Below the pieces are notes generated by a model, which saw only the letters and a program-made list of their open reading frames with translations, had not been told where the DNA came from and ran no database searches. A stretch of DNA of 64,000 nt from Symbiodinium natans (taxonomy: Eukaryota; Sar; Dinophyceae; Suessiales; Symbiodiniaceae). A program made the position numbers and the translations under genes. Below are positions 35,061 to 45,712 of this stretch, piece after piece (within the stretch, counting starts at the first letter, position 1; every line of letters begins with the position of its first letter). The stretch lies in NCBI GenBank assembly GCA_905221605.1, contig CAJNDS010000480.1, forward strand, positions 62,001-126,000. The letters are read 5' to 3'.

Positions 35061-37090
35061 TTATTTCGTCGCCTGTTCCTTGAGCTTCTCGGCCAGTTTC
35101 AGGACAGCCTTGTCTTCGGCCCACTCCTCGTAAAGGAATGCTGGGCAACTGATGCCCGAGGTCTCACGCGCCAAGTACAATCGGTCCTGTCGAGTCCTTG
35201 CCGTGGACCGCTTTGCAACCTCTGCGCCGGGAGGCACGCAGAAGCTCTAAGCATCGTAAGCATCTCAGGCTCTACCATCCTAGAGCTATATTTGCCAATT
35301 TTTGCCACATTTACGATTCTGAATTGTTCTCATTTTCGCGGAGATGGGGAACCTGGTAGAGCGCCTCTGCCCCCCAGCGGGCATCCCAACCTCAGAGTGC
35401 GGTTCGACTTCGCGCCCTGCATTCCGTGACTTGGTGAAATAAGCAAGGCACTGTCTTGTAGATTTTGTCTGACAACCTCCCGGTCAAGATGTAGCTTCAC
35501 CCGCACGCAAACTGCGAGGCGAGTCATGATTGACGTCTGTGTGAGTGCGTGCCAGCAAAACACTCAGCAGAACCACACCTGCACGACCGCCGTCGCGCTC
35601 TTGGCCAGACCAATCTCACATCAATGGATTCAGAGTCGTGCAATTTGACTTCAATTGCGTCAGAGGCGCAGCTTTACGAGCTTGACTCGCGGTCCGCTCG
35701 CGGGATTCACGGGGAAAGCACCCCCTGAGCCCAGCCTCGCGCTTGATCTCGCGCAGCTTCTGCTCTCGCACACGTGCTGGAAACTCCGGCCTTGACATAT
35801 GTCTTCAGTCTCGACATGTTCATAGAAAAGGACATGTCTTCAGATGCACACCTGTGTACAATTTAAATTCATAATGGTCCTTTCTGGACTGAGACTAGAC
35901 GTGTATGCAAGTATGGTTGCACTTACAGAAAGCAGAGAAAAGAGAGGGGCGGGAATGGTGGGCGGATCTATATCTATATCTGTGCTTGCAAATATGTCAG
36001 CATGAGAGCCCAGCCGCGCCAGCGTTTTTGGCTCGAGCGCCTGCGGATGCTCCCGGCCGCAGCCCGCCCGGCAACTGCTGCTTGTCTGACTCGTCTGACA
36101 CGTCTGACACGTCTGAGCTTCGACCGACGGCGGCCTCTTCCGTGCGCTGCCGCCTTGAGGCGCATACTACACGAGTCTGTTCAGCCCGACGGTGATGAGT
36201 GCAGATGCTTGGATTCAGCTTCCTTGCTTGCCCATTCACGCGACACAACGTTGAGCTAGCTTAAAGTCTTCCAAGCGAGGCCACTTTGTTGGCGGTTCGG
36301 CAGCCGCTGTTGGCGGTTCGGCAGGCGCTGCTGTCGCGGCTCCGGCAGCAGGGGCTGCACAGAAGCAAGCTGCAACATGGAGAACCGCGAATGCCCTAAA
36401 CACTCATGAGCACAACATCATCTTGCATCATCTCACAACTGACTAGTCCGCCGAGGCCTCGGGCCAGAGGTGTATAGGTTGTCAGAACAGGCACCCCCCT
36501 CCAAATCCTCCCCCCACACCCAAAACCATTTTTCGGACCCCTTTGTTTGCCTCAAATGGGTACCCCCCCTAGGAAACCGGGGTCCGCAAGCAGACGATTC
36601 CCCAGGATTAGCGGCAGTAATGAGTTGAAGAGTCTAAGCTTGAACCTAAACCCTAAACCTGGCCCGAAGCACTCAAACCTTCAACAAACCTCCCCCCTCC
36701 CCCCCCGTTCCCCCCTACCCCCCGCCCTTCCCCCCTACCCCCTTTTCTCTCCCCCTACGCCCCTCTGATCAATCCAAGCCGAACCGTCTTTTGAACCCTA
36801 AACCCAAAAAAACCCTAAACCCCAAAGCGTGAACCTTGAGCCCTAAACCCTCAACCCTAAACCCCAAACCATAAACCATAAACCCGGAACCCTAAACCCT
36901 AAACCCAACCCTTATTTCTTGGGGTCCAGCGACTCGGGCGCTGCGGAATCACCATGCTCACGCGGATGCGCTGGGCCGGGCCGAGGCGGGTCGCGTAGCG
37001 TTAAAATTAGTACCTGTGAACACTTGTAAACTCGCCACGTACTGCGCCTGATGGCTCCTCGTCCGAGTCGTAGCTTGCATATCCCAGCAT
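35061..37090 (-). CDS. Unknown, probably nuclear protein (acidic start, basic middle)
   Basis: An ATG at 37090 starts MLGYASYDSDEEPSG, the acidic Tyr-Asp-Ser-Asp-Glu-Glu opening common in nuclear RNA-processing proteins. Further minus-strand pieces read AVGRSSDVSDVSDESDKQQL (about 36145-36085), VREQKLREIKREAGLRG then SRERTASQARKAAPLTQL (35785-35655), TRLAVCVRVKLHLDREVVRQ (about 35525-35465) and a terminal exon TRQDRLYLARETSGISCPAF then LYEEWAEDKAVLKLAEKLKE with TAA at 35063-35061. Intervening sequence includes a telomere-like tract (36637-36912). Whether all pieces belong to one gene is inferred from strand and order; a split into two genes is possible. Family not recognised. Confidence 0.48.
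36637..36912 (+). repeat. Telomere-like CCCTAAA tract
   Basis: Degenerate CCCTAAACC units interrupted by a C-rich run (about 36690-36765). Only the C-rich polarity is present; no matching TTTAGGG arm occurs nearby, unlike 7.1, 44.0 and 54.0 kb. Confidence 0.85.
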
Positions 37091-37465
37091 GTTTGCCTCG
37101 CCGAAACGCGTGAGAGACTAAACCGCTGAGGAGTTGCAGCGGCTTCTGCACGGAATGCGAGTCTTCTGGTCGTTCTGAGCCCTTCTTGTACTGACATGGT
37201 CATATATGACGTTGACGGTTGCCAGACATGCCGGGCAAGGCGAGGCCAATGAAAAGCTCTGGGCACTGTGCGGCTTCCTTCAAGCTAAGACTCCTTTAGA
37301 AAAGAACACAGTACACCCCATCCACAGCGAGCACCAAACCTCTCCCCAGCATAACGCTTCGACGGACCCCTTGCTACACCGCACAAGACACGACCCTCAA
37401 CCTGTTATTGAAGTGCTTGGCTGAAAGTACAAGGCACGCGTGTCTGCACAGCAATCCCAACCACC

Positions 37466-37496
37466 ACCACCACCACCACCACCACCACCACCACAA
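37466..37496 (+). repeat. (CCA)n microsatellite
   Basis: About nine ACC/CCA triplets. Encodes poly-His on plus and poly-Trp on minus in open frames that are otherwise unsupported. Confidence 0.95.
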
Positions 37497-37972
37497 CAAG
37501 AACAGCCCCCACCTCCACCACCAACGCCTTCCAACCCCCCCTACACACCTTCCCAACAAAAACCAACAGCAGATTTCCGGTGAAACCATCACTCTGGACA
37601 CCAGACCTCCGAAATCTCTACTTCGACCCCTAAGTGCTAATAGAATCCATCTACGGCTGAGTCGTACCATGCCCCTGCCGCCACATGATAGAACTATTGC
37701 ACGTGATGGTGATGGTGACGGTGATGCTGATGCTGCTGATGCTTCTGGTATGGTCCCCTGGTCTATCGTCCAGAAACGGTTGACCATAAACCACGGCAAG
37801 CTCAGCAACTTGGCTCGACAACCGAGCCCCCGGCCACGAAACGGGGAGCAAGGCTCGGAAGGTCCCAAGATGCGAGGAGTTTAGGGGTTTGGGGAGATGA
37901 AGGGTGGAGGGACTTGGAGGGCTCTTGGAGCGGCGAGGCTTTCGGCTTCGACTTTGGGATGCTCGTGGGTAC

Positions 37973-38026
37973 CTTGTGGTTCAAGTAGAAGCTGGGAGCA
38001 AATGTTGCAGCATCCACATTAGCCAT
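37973..38026 (-). CDS. Possible first exon, unknown protein
   Basis: An ATG at 38026 opens MANVDAATFAPSFYLNHK and runs exactly 18 codons to AAG|GT, one of the few canonical-looking donors here. Downstream frame (VPTSIPKSKPKASPLQ) is low complexity and may be intron. No family recognised. Confidence 0.35.
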
Positions 38027-38039
38027 GGTCTTACAGCTT

Positions 38040-38991
38040 ACAGATCACACTCCGAGAGCACCAAGGGTGGCTGCTGGGCACCATGTGTCACCCCCTTTCA
38101 TCTTGGCAGCGCAGCTCGCGCGCACTTTGTGACTAAACGTAGCGATGCCCAGGGCGTTGGAGGACAGCCTGTGGTCGTTCACCTGCCTTCTCGAGTACAG
38201 ACACTGCCCCGAATGGGGTGGAGTGGATCGGCCCGTTCGCGGTGAATCTCCTGGTGTGCCTTTCATTTGTTCAAAGAACCACAACCTGCTTCATGGAGGC
38301 AGCAGTCCATGCATCCTCTCTTACAAACGACCAGTTCTCAAGCAGGGCTTTTAACAAAAGCTCGCTGGGAAGCGCCAAAAGACATCCCTGAGACAGGAGG
38401 GGTCTCCTGCATGCTGCAGGCCCGGCAGCAAATTTTCCTAAATCTACAAGCTGAAGTGGCTGCATTCATGCAGTTCAAACAGTATGTACAGTGGGCGAAG
38501 CAGAGATTGCAGACGGCTAAGGCTTCATGCCTGGCTTCGGCCGGTACCTGGCAGAAACCCAAGCAAAGCCCCCCCCACCCGCCCAACCGTTCCCAACCCC
38601 CCACAAAAGACCTTGAGCACCGGCCGCAGCATTCAGCTTGAACAAGCTGACCCCAAGGTGCCTGGCGGCGGAGTCCGGTGATTTCGATCGGCCGTACCTT
38701 TTCAGGTCAAGCACATGCTGGCTCCCCAAGATGTAGGCAGGCGTGGCATTATTCTCTGGCCGGATGGAATTCTGAGCTTGTTGAAAAGGAGACTTTACTA
38801 GAAACGGCAGAGAAGATTGGCTTGTCCCGAGACCAGTTCGTGCGACATGGACCGACCATCGACCACGGCCTCCGCTGGACGCTGCCTCGGCAAATCAAGC
38901 GAGACAGGCCCAAGCGCCTCTCTTGTAAGGAGTCTCGTTCTTCTCTTCTTTGTCTTGCATAGTGCGGTGTCAGGTCAGCTGGGGGTAAGGA

Positions 38992-39022
<31 letters not shown>

Positions 39023-39900
39023 CCTTGCTTCTCGTTCCGAACTTAGGATACACTCAATCTCCGTTCCAGCCCCCTCCACTACCCCATGAACGTAGGGCCT
39101 TTCCAAGTCTGCAAAGCCCGTCTCCAGCAGTACACTGGCGCTTAGGTGCCACCGGGGCCCAAGCTGCTATCCAACAAGCGCGATCGGACATCGGCCTGAA
39201 TCTCAGGCTCGCAGCTGCTTCGGTGCAGCATGGCAAGGAGACCCATGATGTGCTGGCAATCTGCTGCAACATGGCATACTTGCATCGGGTCGGAAAGGGG
39301 CCCTGGAACAAACGCAGAGCAGAGAGCTGCAAGTTGACCCAGAGCTGCCTGGCCTCTGGGCCTCGGAGAGCTCCCTGCCTTTGGATTTGTTGCTTTTTGG
39401 GGATTTTGTGTTCTGGCTTTGAGGCTTGGTGTGTTTGAGTGTGCTTGCTTCGCTTTGTCTTGCTCTTCGGCATGAGATAGCAAAGGCTATTCGCCAGATC
39501 GGGCACAAGAGATGCTTTGAACCGAGAAGAAGGGCCTCTTTGTAGCCGCAGGAGGCATCTTCCTTCGGGTCAAAAAGAGAAAATGCTCCAAGACTCCTCC
39601 AAATCTCACCTTATTATTAAGAACATCCTCGAAAATCCAAACACAGTTCCCCCCGGAAGGCTCCTGGCCACATCCTCGTGCATTTGACGCGGCCTGGCCT
39701 GTAGTTTGGAGTAGGGCTGGGCTTCCGAACATGAGACGTTCTTCTTGCAGCTTCTTACAGCCCAAATTGCAGCCTCAAAGAGTGGAGCCCGCTTTTTTCT
39801 GACGTCAAAGGCAGGGTCAGTCCCGCCGGCGCCCTCCTTCCAGACGCTCAATCTTCCGCCGGCCCTTTGCCTTTCCACAGAATATGAACTGCGACACACG
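38040..39900. other. No firm gene; weak coding signals on both strands
   Basis: Plus-strand frames at 38430-38520 (AEVAAFMQFKQYVQWAKQRL) and 38770-38850 (ELVEKETLLETAEKIGLSRD) look protein-like, but they stand against the strand of the well-supported genes and could not be joined. A (GT)n run occupies 38996-39021. No RNA gene seen. Confidence 0.35.
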
Positions 39901-39936
39901 TTCTATCAATGATCCGTGGTCGCAGGTGCTTGGAGC

Positions 39937-40319
39937 CTCCAGCCGCACCCGGACCCCACGGCGCATCACATACTCCTCAAAGAAATGGGGGGCGAAGGAG
40001 TGAGGCATGCATTTCGGACACAGCAAGCAAGACGGTCCTTGAACTCATCTTCGCTCATGCCGAAGTTGAAGAAGTCGGACAGATTGGTGCCAGCTCGGCG
40101 CCACGGTGTGTCGGCCAGCTCGGCCTTGGGCATTTCACCAGTCATGAAACAAGGAGCATGGTGAAATCAGCAGGCCTCGTCCATCTGGAAAGAGATCTTG
40201 GCCACCGTGGACTCCAGGTCCTATTCAACATCGGGCACAGGAGAAAACTATGTGTACCTGTCCTCTCTGGCAGAGCGTTCAAATCGTGTGGGGTCCTCAT
40301 CTTGTTCGACCAGCTCGGC
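39937..40319 (-). CDS. FIP1: FIP1-motif polyadenylation factor (four exons, partial)
   Basis: Fip1 bridges poly(A) polymerase to the cleavage/polyadenylation complex. Four tiny exons join in phase: 40319-40263 (acidic, AELVEQDEDPTRFERSARE), 40220-40176 (DLESTVAKISFQMDE), 40124-40029 (32 codons containing PWRRAGTNLSDFFNFGMSED) and 39975-39937 (EYVMRRGVRVRLE). The third matches the conserved Fip1 motif (PWR-pG-dlSDyFNyGf-E), and an acidic stretch upstream fits the family. Putative introns are only 42, 51 and 53 nt, with GA, GC and GC donors and AG|G acceptors; each contains an in-frame stop if retained. Unusually, the tryptophan that normally follows the NFG-E segment is Phe (EDEFK). 5' and 3' exons were not found. 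Confidence 0.75.
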
Positions 40320-40394
40320 CTGGTTATCCGGAGCCACCTGAGAAGTTCAACATGTCTAGCGTAAGCGTGTGTTTAACTTTTTCGTTGCACTGAA

Positions 40395-40720
40395 CATTGT
40401 GAGGGTCGGTTCGGGTTTAAGGGCTCAGGGTTTGGATCGAAGCACTAGGGTTTGTTGGGGGTTTTCAGGTCTTAGGGCTTCGTGTTCCAAAGTCGTTTTG
40501 GGCTTTTCTGCAAAAAGGGGTTTTGTTTCAGGGGTTTAGGGTCCAGGGATTTTGGGCAGGGTAGGCAATCGTAGGGTTAGCATTTGGATGAGGGTTTGGG
40601 TCTTTGTTGGGGGGGAGGGAGGGAGGGGAGGGGAGCAGGGGAAGGGCAGCGGGCGGGGGCGGTCGGGAGAGGGGGGGAAGGGGAGCAGTGGGGGAAGGGG
40701 AGCAGGGACAAAGCAGGGAG
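40395..40720 (+). repeat. Telomere-like TTTAGGG tract running into a G-rich block
   Basis: 40395-40600 carries degenerate GGGTTTAGGG/GGTTTGGG units, G-rich polarity. 40600-40720 is almost pure G with A/C interruptions (runs of 3-7 G), a strong G-quadruplex candidate. It lies just upstream of the Fip1 exons relative to their transcription. Confidence 0.8.
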
Positions 40721-40859
40721 CAGGAGGGGCTGGCGAACGGGGATCACACATGGTAGTCCCCCTCAAATCCACGTCACGCTACAAGGTTTAATTCCAGGCA
40801 TGGAAGGAATGGAAGCAAACTTCCCCACTCCCACCATGTGATCGGTTGAAGATGAGATG

Positions 40860-41805
40860 CCCCATCCCCCCTCAACCTCGAACGAGTGATTTGAGCCCAT
40901 ACCAATCTAACGAAATTGCCAGCAGCTTCCTACAGAACAGGGCATGTCAGCATGCGCCAGAAACTGACGACGAATCTTGCCATGTGATGTTGTGCACCGG
41001 CTCTCAAGCGTCCGGCTAAAGCCAGCGCTGCGCTCTGCGCTGCATCGGGATCTCCTCACTCAATCGCAACTCGACAACACACGTCACCCGACGGAAGGAG
41101 GACTTGCCATCTTAATCGTAGCACACGCAGCAACTAGCTCTCACAGCATCGCAGAATGGGTTCAGCGATCCGTCGATGGTGCCCTCACCGTGGACCGCTC
41201 CGCGCTCCCACTGCCTGATGTCCGCATCAATGTTTTTTCTGTGGAAAAGAGTCTTTGTGCGAATCAATTACGTGTGGCTTTTCAAGGGCAACCTACCCAT
41301 GCCACTAGCAAGCAGCACCCGATTCACTGAACAGGCACCAGACGTGCTGACGACTGACTTCTGAACAGAAGTGCTTACTCAGTGAAACAGGGCCGGGCAT
41401 GTAGCACAGCTGAGAAGCCAACCGGCCCAGATAGTACGCCATGCCCCCGCTACGCGGCCTTGATGCAAAGTGCAAGTGCAGACTCAACGCATGGCATGTG
41501 TGTCCGCAGTAATCTTTGTTGTTGTTCAGCCTGAGGCGGAGACCCTGCGTCACAAAGGACTAGCCTCACGTTATCCTCCTTTGCAAGTGGTCGATTCAGC
41601 TTCACCGCAAGCGAATTCGGCAGACTTGCCATGGACAATGAGCCTACCAAGCCATTCTGAGGGAGTCTGGCTATTATTGTTGAGATCACCATCTGAGCAG
41701 CTGCGGGCATAAAGATGGTTGCAGAACACTACCGACAAAAGTGTCGTCGCATTGGCTTCCACTCCAACACACTAACTGCCTGAGCTTCCCCGTGGTCTAT
41801 TGGCT
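40860..41805. other. Nothing recognised
   Basis: Intergenic or intronic sequence between the Fip1 region and the gene ending at 41811. Frames on both strands lack motifs. Confidence 0.4.
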
Positions 41806-41810
41806 AGTGC

Positions 41811-42660
41811 CTACGCATCCAAGAGGAAGCCATAGCCCTGCTTCGCAAAATGCTTGGCATACCGGTCCTCGTCCGAGACATCAGGCGCTTCGAAGTTCAG
41901 ATCCTGTGGCGCAGCCCTGGCCTTGGCACAAAGACGAACGGAACAGGAATGGAGCCTCTGTGGGGCCTTCGAAGACTTTGTGGAGCCTCTGTCGAACCTC
42001 GCTGGGGCCTGTGTTGCTCCGTACGCGTCGCGAAAAGTTTGTCTACCACTCTCAGCGAAGGCCTCAATGATCTCCACCTCGTCGCTGTCTCTCGGCCGCT
42101 TCTGGCCCGGTGCGGGCCGAACCTCCACCTTTCGTCGCTGCCACTTACAATTGCAACCGTAGCCATCCGTCAGCTTTCGGGAAGCCCTCCTGGAAGTCGT
42201 TGCTCTCCAGCTTTCGGAAGACATCCAGGCCGTCCACAGCCTCGGCAGCCTCGTTGCCTCGGGAATTGGGAGGAACTGTGGCTGCCAGAGACAGATGTTC
42301 CGAGACATGCAGAGGCAGCAGAGGCATGCCGCGATTTGCCGAGGCATGTCGAGGCGCCGACTCATGGCTACGAGCCAAGGCTTCACTCAGCCCCGTGGAC
42401 TGAATGCATCCACTGCGTTCAATGAGTTGATAGGAGAGGCTGACATTGATCCTGGACCCTGGAGCCTGTGAACGTGGAGGTGATGTTCTGATAAGTCTCT
42501 AGACTCTAGTCACTCTAGTCTAACCCGGTTGCTGCCGGTACCATGCCGTGCTGCGCGAATCTTCTAGCCAGAACGCGGCACGTTGCGTCGGCATGAGAGT
42601 CTTTGTTGTGATGTGCGCAACGGTGCAAAGGATGTGAGCAATACAAAACAAGCAACGACC
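41811..42660 (-). CDS. Unknown protein, faint GAF-domain resemblance
   Basis: A long minus-strand frame ends at TAG 41813-41811 with DVSDEDRYAKHFAKQGYGFL. Upstream it reads RKVEVRPAPGQKRPRDSDEV then EIIEAFAESGRQTFRDAYGA. Further pieces are VPPNSRGNEAAEAVDGLDVF (about 42280-42200) and AHILCTVAHITTKTLMPTQR then AAFWLEDSRSTAW (42640-42545). The last resembles the start of a GAF domain, and ESGRQTFRDAYG-APARFDRG resembles the GAF segment TG-xxNI-DAY-xDPRFN. The resemblance is by eye only and the order of pieces is not proven. Coding status of the terminal exon is fairly secure; the GAF call is not. Confidence 0.45.
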
Positions 42661-42699
42661 CGGAGACGACACGAAAACGATCCTGCACTCTCTCTGGCC

Positions 42700-43950
42700 T
42701 CTCGCCGCTCTCGCCCTGGAATGCTCCGTGGCCTTAGGTCCATCGACACTGTTCTGCAATGTTCTGCAAAGCTGCACCATGTCCGCACTACGTCTGCATG
42801 GGTCTGAACATGAAGTCTGATGCACTGACGCACTGCTGCCTCATGAGCCATGACCAACAAAACTTGCAAACTGCTCACACACAATTAAACAATCTGAAAG
42901 GTATGATGCGACATACAATCCACACTGCAGTGTGCACTCTGCGCACTCTGTCACTCCATAGATTGCTCAGGTCAGGCAGGCGACTGACTTTCACTGGCGG
43001 CTGAAGCTGAACCTGATGGACCTGACATGCAAAGCCACGCACCTCCAGCGAACCTGGGCTGTGCCACGTGCCATGGCCTGCAGAGCCGGCAGACCGTGCC
43101 ACAGCCCCCACAGCCCCTCGCTGAGGCGTTGTAGGCCTGGCAAAGGAGTCAAGGGCCAAAGAAGCTGTTGCGATTTGCACGCACACAAATTGGCAAAGGC
43201 ACTCAACACCGAGAATCGGCTGTACAGGCAAACAAAGGGAACAAGTCGACCTCGCCTCAAACGTTGCGGGCTGGGTGACTGTCGCGGCTGTTCGTTGCAT
43301 GTCAACTGCTGGCTTGAAAGCCTCGCGTCATGTAACATTCTTGTATCAATCGAAGACGAAAAATGAGAAAGGAACAGCCAAGCAGAGTCGCATTCCCGTT
43401 CAGGGTACCGAGATGTACTGAGGGTAGAGCATGCGGCTGCCAGTGCTCCTGCCCGGTTGCTCCGGCTTGCTTGTGCTGGCTTCGTTTGCGCTCTGGGCTT
43501 TTTTGAGCCTCCTGTCGCTGGAGAGGTTGGAGAAGGCTTGCAGCCTCGATCCATGGATTGCAGGGTTCTTGAGTGTTAAGTATTTCTGATAACGAGTGTG
43601 CACACAGGGTGGTTCATTGCTTACATTCAATGTAGCAACAACACACTTGGCTTCAGACTTGAACGAGACAATCCAGACAAGTCCAGCCCACTTGTGGAGC
43701 AACAGGGTGAGCAAATGAGAGGGCTCGAGAACCAAATTCCCGCTTGCATAGGAGACGGACATACAAAAGAGATCAAAAGAGGCTTTTCGATTTTCTCCAA
43801 TGGTCCAAGTCCTCGACCAGACACTCCCCTCCCAGATTTCACTCGCAAACCCCACTTTGATTGCTGCCGTCTAACAAAGCTGCCCGTTGCCCCTGGCATC
43901 CGTTGGACGCCCAACACATGGCTCATGTGACCTGGCAATGCAAGACACAG
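42700..43950. other. Weak minus-strand coding signals
   Basis: Near 42870-42730 the minus strand reads LQVLLVMAHEAAVRQCIRLH then VQTHADVVRTWCSFAEHC, which may be another exon of the gene ending at 41811. Near 43545-43430 it reads RLQAFSNLSSDRRLKKAQSA. Neither was joined. Confidence 0.33.
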
Positions 43951-43975
43951 CTCCCAGAAAGCCTGACCATCCTAC

Positions 43976-44268
43976 CCCAAACCCTAGAGCCCTGAACCCT
44001 AAACCCTAAGCCCTAAACCCTAAAACCTAAACCCTAAACCCTAAACCCTAAACCCCAAACCTTAACCCCTAAACCCTACACCCTGAATCCAAGGCCTTCT
44101 GCAAGAACCCATACAACTTCATCGATTTCGCCGCCTTGGTCCCGCTCGCCGTGCGCTCCGCGTACGGCTTGACGACTCCGGCTGCCACGGACAACTTGAT
44201 AGCGCAGCCAAGCCAGCGTTTAGGGTTTGGGGCTTAGGGTTTAGAGTTTAGGGTTTAGGGTTTACTTG
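43976..44268 (+). repeat. Facing telomere-like arms enclosing a channel exon
   Basis: CCCTAAA units (43976-44078, several perfect in tandem) on the left, TTTAGGG units (44217-44268) on the right, with about 140 bp of non-repetitive DNA between. The polarity is that of a complete linear chromosome end to end. The enclosed DNA carries the exon at 44094-44201. Confidence 0.88.
44094..44201 (+). CDS. Voltage-gated channel S2-S3-type exon
   Basis: A 108-nt, 36-codon phase-0 segment after an AG|G acceptor and before a GC donor-like base pair. It reads AFCKNPYNFIDFAALVPLAV then RSAYGLTTPAATDNLI. The pattern xxNPYNxIDFxAxxPLxxR is that of the S2-S3 loop and S3 helix of Kv/cation channels (DPWNxIDLLAILP). 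Neighbouring S1, S2, S4 and pore exons were not found, and telomere-like arms lie on both sides, so this may be an isolated exon copy (exon-shuffle remnant) rather than part of an expressed gene. It is also plus-strand, against most genes here. Confidence 0.6.
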
Positions 44269-44446
44269 GGGGTTATGCGGCGCTCGCAAACTCCAACAAC
44301 GCCTGTCGCACCACCCAGCCCCTTCAGCCAGGTTTCAGGGGCAGAAGGGTTGCAGAGATTAGAGCTGTCTTCGGCGGTTTGGAGAACATGGCCCTTTGCG
44401 AGGACGCAGCGCAGGCTCGGAGCTTGTGTAGGTCCATGCAGGTGCG

Positions 44447-44809
44447 ATGGCGCAGGTGGAGTGTCGTTTTACTTTCCTTGACGTGCTCTTGGAGGACGAA
44501 GAGCGGGGCAAGGACCTTCGCACCGGCCGCGCTCGCAGCGCCCCTCCCCTTCTTTGCCAGGCGGTGCCTGCAGCGCAAGCACCGGCAGCGGTGTTGCCGG
44601 CAGTGCCATCAGTGGACGAAGCAGAGGAGGAACCTGGAAGGCCGCAAATCTCGGTGCCGGTCAGTGCTGGGCGCCTCGGTCATCCGGAGCTCTGCCAGCG
44701 CCCATGCGTGCACGTCGCGTCCGGGCGGCAGTGCGAGGTGGGCGATGCCTGCAACTACTGCCATCCTCACCGCCGCGTCCCGGTGTGGCCAGCTTCAGCA
44801 CCTTGGTGA
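44447..44809 (+). CDS. CCCH-type zinc-finger protein, dinoflagellate-style (partial)
   Basis: An ATG at 44447 opens MAQVECRFTFLDVLLEDEE, then a Pro/Ala/Val-rich linker, then GHPELCQRPCVHVASGRQCE followed by VGDACNYCHPHRR. The spacing of Cys and His fits the short CCCH finger preceded by GHP-xxCxxPC that is widespread in dinoflagellate proteins and is thought to bind RNA. The frame stops 10 codons after the finger; an alternative frame continues as VASFSTLVSLAARKCAEGAK to a stop near 44904, so an intron or frameshift near 44775 is likely. A start further upstream (ENMALCEDAAQARSLCRSMQ near 44393) is possible. Recognition of the finger is by motif spacing only. Confidence 0.58.
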   Translation: MAQVECRFTFLDVLLEDEERGKDLRTGRARSAPPLLCQAVPAAQAPAAVLPAVPSVDEAEEEPGRPQISVPVSAGRLGHPELCQRPCVHVASGRQCEVGDACNYCHPHRRVPVWPASAPW

Positions 44810-44939
44810 GCTTGGCTGCACGGAAGTGCGCGGAGGGCGCCAAGATCCGCATCCGGGGGGCGATGCAGACCCTCCGTGCTGAGCTGAGGGACTGCGTTGC
44901 ATGAAAGTCTTCTCCTGCTCTGGAAAAGTTATCGACTAG

Positions 44940-45700
44940 AAAGCAATGCCATCAACCGACATAGTTATTGAGACGCTCCCCTGCTCTCAGACATGACGCG
45001 GCTGAGGTACAACCATTTCAGCCGAATACAAACGGAATTTAAGAAATCCTGCGACAACTTTCAGAGGCTTAGTCGTGCATATGACGTATTTGTTGCCCAT
45101 ATTCAGCTTATGCTCTCACCTAGCTTCAAAGTCGGATTGGACCCTGCAGCCTGGAGTTGCATGTGCTGGACCCGCAGGATAGAGCTGCGCGTGTCACTTT
45201 CCGATGTTGACTGGTATCCCTTTTTTTCTGGGTGCAAGCAGCGGAGGCCGAGCAGTTGAGTAGCCGGAGCTGCGAGTGTGCGCTGGACACAGACTATTGC
45301 GCGCTGGCTCCTTCGTAACCCAGGACTTGTCACAGACTTGTCACGTGCCCATCCAGGGTCAACAGCAGCGCGTGAAATACCAAATTGGGCAGGTGGTTTG
45401 ATCACACTTCCAAACTTCAACAAGTGCGCCGAAGGTTCTGCACACAACCTGCTCAGATTGCCAGCCTTTACTGCTAATCAAGGGCAAAGGTTTCAGATTT
45501 CAGAGGCCCTCCAGCCTGTGTCCTTCAAGGTCATTTTACAGTTTTACACTGCTGGCTCAAAGTTTCGGGGGGCTGCTGTCCGGTTTCTTTTTCCTCAACC
45601 TGCGGTCGCTGACTATGCCCCAGCCACTAACTTTTGCATGATGAAACAACGCTTCAGGAAGAGCATCTTGGTGCCGGGCTCACGGGTGGGCTCAGCTCTC
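44940..45700. other. Nothing recognised
   Basis: Open frames on both strands but no motifs or splice-like boundaries that can be defended. Confidence 0.4.
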
Positions 45701-45712
45701 CGATGAAAGCTT

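Noticed and set aside
36018-36036. GTTTTTGGCTCGAG, similar to the 3' end of the spliced leader (TTTTGGCTCAAG)
   Set aside because: One mismatch and no leader 5' part; it lies within a probable minus-strand exon on the opposite strand.
38690-38890. Plus-strand ELVEKETLLETAEKIGLSRD, reminiscent of the helical insert of DsbA/FrnE-type thioredoxin proteins
   Set aside because: No CxxC thioredoxin exon or other family piece could be found nearby, and the strand conflicts with the well-supported genes.
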